Below, in pieces: positions 59,944 to 64,000 of a stretch of 64,000 nt of DNA. The translations under genes and the position numbers were made by a program. Under the pieces are notes generated by a model. That model was not told the DNA's origin. It did no database searches and worked only from the letters and a program-made list of their open reading frames with translations. Source of the DNA: Hygrocybe punicea. Its lineage: Eukaryota > Basidiomycota > Agaricomycetes > Agaricales > Hygrophoraceae. The stretch is taken from NCBI GenBank assembly GCA_963556145.1, contig OY744464.1, positions 5,270,001 through 5,334,000 of the forward strand, in the 5' to 3' direction. Each line of letters starts with the position of its first letter. The first letter of the stretch is position 1.

Positions 59944-62900
59944 ATGTCAGAAAATCGTCACGATGAAGAGGAGCAGGCCTCGTTGGCCTCTGTGAAGACT
60001 CTGCGGCCGTCGCCATCTATAATAACGAGTGCGCGAGAATCCTTGGTTTCATGGCTTACGGTGACACCCATGTTTTAGTGGTCGTGAAGCGCGTTCGAGC
60101 TTTGACTATGGCTCTGCTCCCTGTGGAGGTCGATCCAAAAAGCATCAACGACCCCACGAGCAGAGTTATCACTCCACAAGTCATTGCAGCTTACACGGCT
60201 GCGGCCGGTGATTTTGTCGAAGCTGTAAGTTCTTCTCTGGTTCCATGGCCAATGATTAATATTCGAATAGTTGCCATATTGTCTGCTTAGAGCTCGGGTA
60301 GAATTTATGTGGGATGCAAATCATGATGCCGCAGATTATGGCGAGAATCATGGGCGGGGTGAGCAAGTTTTTTGTGTGAAATGAACTTAAGCTGAATTGT
60401 CTTGATGTGAAGCTGTTGCTTGTGAAGTACTAGCCCGGCGAATCGTGCACGTAGCGCCACCAGACAGGTTGGGTTCTATTATGTCGACTCGCTTCAAACA
60501 CCTGCAGGCAGACGGTGACGAGAGCGGCCTGGCTAGTGCCCTCGAGATGGCTGTCGACTCTCACTGGTCCGTTCGACTATTGACTTGTTGACTCATACAA
60601 CTTACGTAGGCCATCTCTAGCACAATTTTTCTTTCCTCGAGTGAAGCCCAGTATGGTTAGATAATGCTTCACATTTCTGACGTCCACTCAGCTGTGATAT
60701 CCAGTTGTGAATGCGCTGTGGAGGGGCGATTTGATACAGAAAAATAACGAACATAACGACATTGACTGTGGGTGAACTCTGCTGATCGGCTCTATTCAGC
60801 ATTTCAATATGCCCATCAGATGTACTTTATGAACCAATTCGAGACAACAACTTCTGGGATCATCTCGATGCGTCCCGACTTTCTGTGCCACGGTAAGTCG
60901 TCCCGGGAGATCAACACTTCTCAGGAACCACTTATCGCAATATCTTTCATAAGCTACCAAAATATTTTTCGGATTGTTATTTGGTTCGTTTTCCTCATAG
61001 TGTACTCACAAGCAGGTCAGGCTGGCTATTTAATATGTCATTTAACTATCAATAAACAGGTCTTCTTCGCAGTCCGAGAACCTTTGGAGCAGTTTGGTCA
61101 TCAAAATTTCGACACCTGGGAAATTGTTTTGTATGCAATGTCCTTGTCATTCATAATTGAAGGCATGTGTTTTGTTCCCTATATTGCTATCTTACCGACT
61201 TTGTCATTCTTAGACATTCTTCGAGTGAGATTGTTGCACTACCAGTTGACAAACCGCTGTTCAAAGTGCTTTCGGCGTCTAGACTTATCAATTACTTCGT
61301 TTTGTCTCGTGGCGGGCCTTTGGTTTCTGGAACGCCGTTGCCGTCATAACGAACTCACTACTATCTGCGGCATTCCTACTACGTATGGCTGGTGTAGTGC
61401 GCACAGATACATCTTCAAGTGATCATTTCCGTGTATGGAGCTTCCAGGTCTTGAGTTTTGTTGCTCCGTTTATTTGGTTAGCTTCCAAGGCTCCCGTATA
61501 TTTCTAGGAAAGCTGACGTTTATGACGGGGTATTAGGATGAGTTACGCCTTTGACTTCCTTTCGCGATACATTATTAATGTGACTTGGTGTAGAACTCTT
61601 AACTGTTTTTGATGGATACAAGTACGTTTCATGAAACCCTCGGTCTGAGCACATTGACGCATTCCTATTTAAGATATATTGGGACTATGCAAATTTGTGT
61701 GGCGCGCATGCTGCGGGAGTCTGGGATATTTTTTGCGGTTTGTGAAAATATCACTGACACAACAGTGGTAGTTGACGTTGATTTGCACAGCTGTTGAGTG
61801 TTCTTGGGATAGGATTTGCGCAGGCTTTGTATGCTCTCGACGCTGCGGACGGAGAGGTTGAAAGTGGATTCACGGTAAGTCGAAGTCTGTCAGCATATCC
61901 ACGTATTCTCATTGTTAGATAGATCGTCAATGTTCTTCTCCAGGGGCTGTTGGCGTACGCAACCTTGCTCATTAATAGATTGTTCATTGATACTTATTCT
62001 TTTGTCATAGGTCACCTAATTATGACAAGTTTTCTTCAAGGTTCTTTTTAACTTAGGTTAAACACATGCATAATTCTAATGGACGTTCTTGAATAGTCCC
62101 ACTGGCCTTACACTGTTCTACTTGTACGTGTTTTTCGTTTCTTAGAATCTGATTTATCTGACATTGATTACATCGGTATTACGAACAGTTGGAACATGGT
62201 AACAGCAATTGTCCTTCTTAACGTCCTCATCTCTCTGTTCTCGTCTGCGTATTCCGATGTCAGTCCCTCACCCCATCTACCTGCTCAATTATGACGTCGC
62301 CTCTAGGTTGTAGGCGATGCAGAAGCCCAGTATCTTGCATTTTTCGCTTCGAAAACAATAGCGATGATTAGGGCGCCAGATTCTTATGTTTACCCTCCGC
62401 CGTTCAACATCATTGAGGCGATTTTTGTTGCGCCATTCGAGTGAGTGATTTTATTGTTTCTAGTCCTTGGGATGGTTGAAGATTGATGTCTTTGTCAGGT
62501 GGATTCCCTACTTTTCATTGAGTGTCGAACACTATGCCAAGGTGCGGTAGCCAGCTTACCATTTATTCATTTCTTTGAGTCATAATCCTCAGCTGAACCG
62601 ATATGTCATGAGTGTCATTTTTTTCATTCCACTGTCTATCCTTGCGTTATATGAATCGGCCAATACGGCGAAGAACGGCTGGATGAATAGCTGGCTGCAT
62701 GGAAATGATGAAGGGACTGCGGACCAGCTAACGAATCGGGATCCGGAATTGGAGGGCGACTTGCAGATTACAAAAGTTCCGTTCGAGGAGCTGGTCAAAA
62801 AGCTTCCAAATACACAGCAGGTGAGTTGCTTTTGAGATCCTGGGCTGAGGATAGCTGGTTTGGGGTTGCTGACTGCTTCATACTACAGTCCAGTGAAGCT

Positions 62901-62978
62901 ACAATTTTGAGTGAAATCAGGGAGTTGAAGTCTCAGCTGGCTTTAGTTCTCAAGAGGCTTGGTGATCTGGAAAGGTAA
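59944..62978 (+). CDS. YVC1: YVC1-like vacuolar TRP-type cation channel
   Basis: Twenty-three exons: 59944-60028, 60079-60224, 60271-60358, 60413-60566, 60621-60655, 60705-60767, 60820-60892, 60954-61015, 61073-61162, 61214-61224, 61283-61476, 61537-61541, 61594-61621, 61674-61737, 61791-61874, 61923-61954, 62011-62040, 62097-62123, 62189-62258, 62307-62440, 62499-62541, 62593-62820, 62889-62978. Product 611 aa. The cytosolic N-terminus (LLPVEVDPKSINDPTSR, YCLLRARVEFMWDANHD) is followed by membrane segments around RIVIWFVFLIVYSQA, LYAMSLSFIIED, WRAFGFWNAVAVITNSLL, FQVLSFVAPFIWMKLLTVF, GIFFALLSVLGIGFAQAL and VTAIVLLNVLISLFSSAYSD, and by a C-terminal coiled coil (SEIRELKSQLALVLKRL). Yeast Yvc1 releases vacuolar calcium; the same role is inferred. 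Exons 10 (11 nt) and 12 (5 nt) are microexons, and intron 9 is GC-AG. Confidence 0.9.
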
Positions 62979-63018
62979 TGGAGGTGAAAAGGTAGTTGCG
63001 AAGATGTCTGGGTTATTA

Positions 63019-63614
63019 TTGCTATTTTCAAAATGAATGACCTTTTGAAAAAAAATCTTTCCAAGAGCAGGTTGGTCGGCTTCACAAATATCTCAGGAAC
63101 TTAGGATAGTTGTATAGGCAGACTTCATCTATTCAGACTTCATCTATTCTTTGAGGGCAATCTAACCATGCTATTACATCTTGGAAAAATGAGATGTGCA
63201 CAGACTTTGGTGGTGCATAGCTCAGTGAATACATGATTGTGGAGCTGGGAATGAGCCTCAATACCAGCATTTTTGATGATTGCAGATCCTGAATCAATTA
63301 TCATGTGTTTGCATAAAGAATGGGATATCACACATTTCTCTACCAATAAGCTATGATATCAAAAATGCCAGTATTGGGGCTCATTCCCCTTGAAGAAAGG
63401 AACATTTCACCTCCACAATCATGTCAATCCAAGTTGTATTCACTGAGCTATGCACCACCAAAGTCTGTGCACATCTCATTTTTCCAAGATGTAATAGCAT
63501 TATAGCATGGTTAGATTGCCCTCAAAGAATAGATGAAGTCTGCCTATACAACTATCCTAATCCACCCAGTAGTTCCTGAGGTATTCAAAAGGTCATTCAT
63601 TTTGAAAATAGCAA
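63019..63614. mobile_element. Foldback MITE with TA target site
   Basis: 596 bp with arms of about 270 bp that are inverted copies (start TTGCTATTTTCAAAATGAATG, end complementary) around a short loop near 63300-63345. TA flanks each end (63017-63018, 63615-63616). The left arm has a 15-bp direct duplication (AGACTTCATCTATTC) near 63120-63150 that the right arm lacks. It lies between the TRP channel and the last gene. Confidence 0.75.
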
Positions 63615-63780
63615 TAAATTTGCAATGCATCTACTCGCACTTCAAATTTTTGACTCGATAACTTGTCTCAAGAATTATACTCATTTCTAACTCCGCTTAG
63701 GTTCCGCTCGGATTCTTCCGTTGCAGTAGTCCAAGTCACATGACATTGTTTGCTTTCTCTCAAACCGTCACCAACACCAG

Positions 63781-64000
63781 ATGTCTATCAGAGCTACCCG
63801 CTCAACTTCTGCAAAACCCGCGTCAAAGGCCGCGCCAGAACCTAAAATCCCTCTTTCTCGAGCCAATAGTAACCCTCCAAGGAAACGCGTTGCGTCCCCG
63901 GAACCAGTGACGTCTCTTCCGCGCAAACGCAGCAGGGCACCGTCAGAAGACACCAAACCCAAGCAAGTGCCGGTGACCAAAAGGCTCTCCCCAGTGCCTG
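63781..64000 (+). CDS. 5' end of an unidentified gene (runs off the window)
   Basis: ATG at 63781 opens a frame with no stop to the window edge (73 codons). The peptide is Ser/Pro/Lys/Arg-rich and disordered-looking, with nuclear-localisation-like clusters PPRKRVASP and LPRKRSRAP. The upstream context CAACACCAG before ATG is plausible. No domain is reached, so no function is given. Confidence 0.6.
   Translation, partial: MSIRATRSTSAKPASKAAPEPKIPLSRANSNPPRKRVASPEPVTSLPRKRSRAPSEDTKPKQVPVTKRLSPVP

Noticed and set aside
59885..60016. In-frame 44-codon N-terminal extension of ARPC3 to ATG 60016
   Set aside because: It is antisense to exon 1 of the TRP channel gene, and known ARPC3 proteins begin at the MPAYHSS position; the open frame is probably a shadow of that exon.

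Overview
The window reads as nuclear DNA of a filamentous basidiomycete, most likely an Agaricomycete. The genes carry many introns of about 45-65 nt, their products are fungal (haspin kinase, retromer Vps17, vacuolar TRP channel, GINS Psf2, Leu2), and the repeats are typical of that class. The species cannot be named from sequence alone.

The window has two halves. Bases 1 to about 37.6 kb are almost entirely transposable elements, stacked inside one old intron-containing gene on the minus strand that resembles a Crypton/Ndc10-like tyrosine recombinase. That gene is cut by (i) an LTR element with 158-bp LTRs at 2108-21102, (ii) a non-autonomous hAT at 21164-22388 and (iii) a nearly intact Ty3/gypsy element at 23015-32802. 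An older copy of the same gypsy family truncates it at 1466. Inside (i) sits an 823-bp-LTR gag-only element (2852-19876). Its left LTR holds another short-LTR element (3119-15066), its gag holds a second hAT (15923-16920), and its right LTR holds a solo LTR (19331-19468). The 3119-15066 element is itself split by a palindromic DNA element (4790-14229) with 34-bp minisatellite arms and two diverged, head-to-head, intron-containing genes. Target-site duplications were read for each of these complete insertions: 4 bp for the LTR elements (one pair with a single mismatch), 8 bp for the hATs and 7 bp for the palindrome. A 100-N gap inside the palindrome is flanked by an apparently exact 2,377-bp repeat, best explained as two overlapping contig ends that were never merged.

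The Ty3/gypsy element carries gag-protease and RT-RNaseH-integrase. It also carries, antisense to pol and next to its 3' LTR, a three-exon gene for a coiled-coil protein with a Gal4-type Zn2Cys6 cluster. This is the most unusual coding feature of the window.

Bases 37.6-64 kb are compact single-copy host sequence: a Cys-containing type II membrane protein, a MATH-BTB protein, a membrane-anchored spermidine-synthase-like protein, an M28 glutamate-carboxypeptidase-like peptidase, glycogen branching enzyme, haspin, PSF2, VPS17, LEU2, NOB1, ARPC3, a YVC1-like TRP channel and the start of an unidentified gene. I spliced these by hand. All twelve complete models close in frame; eleven run from a start to a stop codon, and the start of the first (37627) is unresolved. 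Two need 5-nt microexons to encode conserved residues, and one uses a GC-AG intron. Three divergent pairs (haspin/PSF2, LEU2/NOB1, ARPC3/YVC1) have start codons only 144, 106 and 59 bp apart. Two foldback MITEs with TA target sites flank this block.
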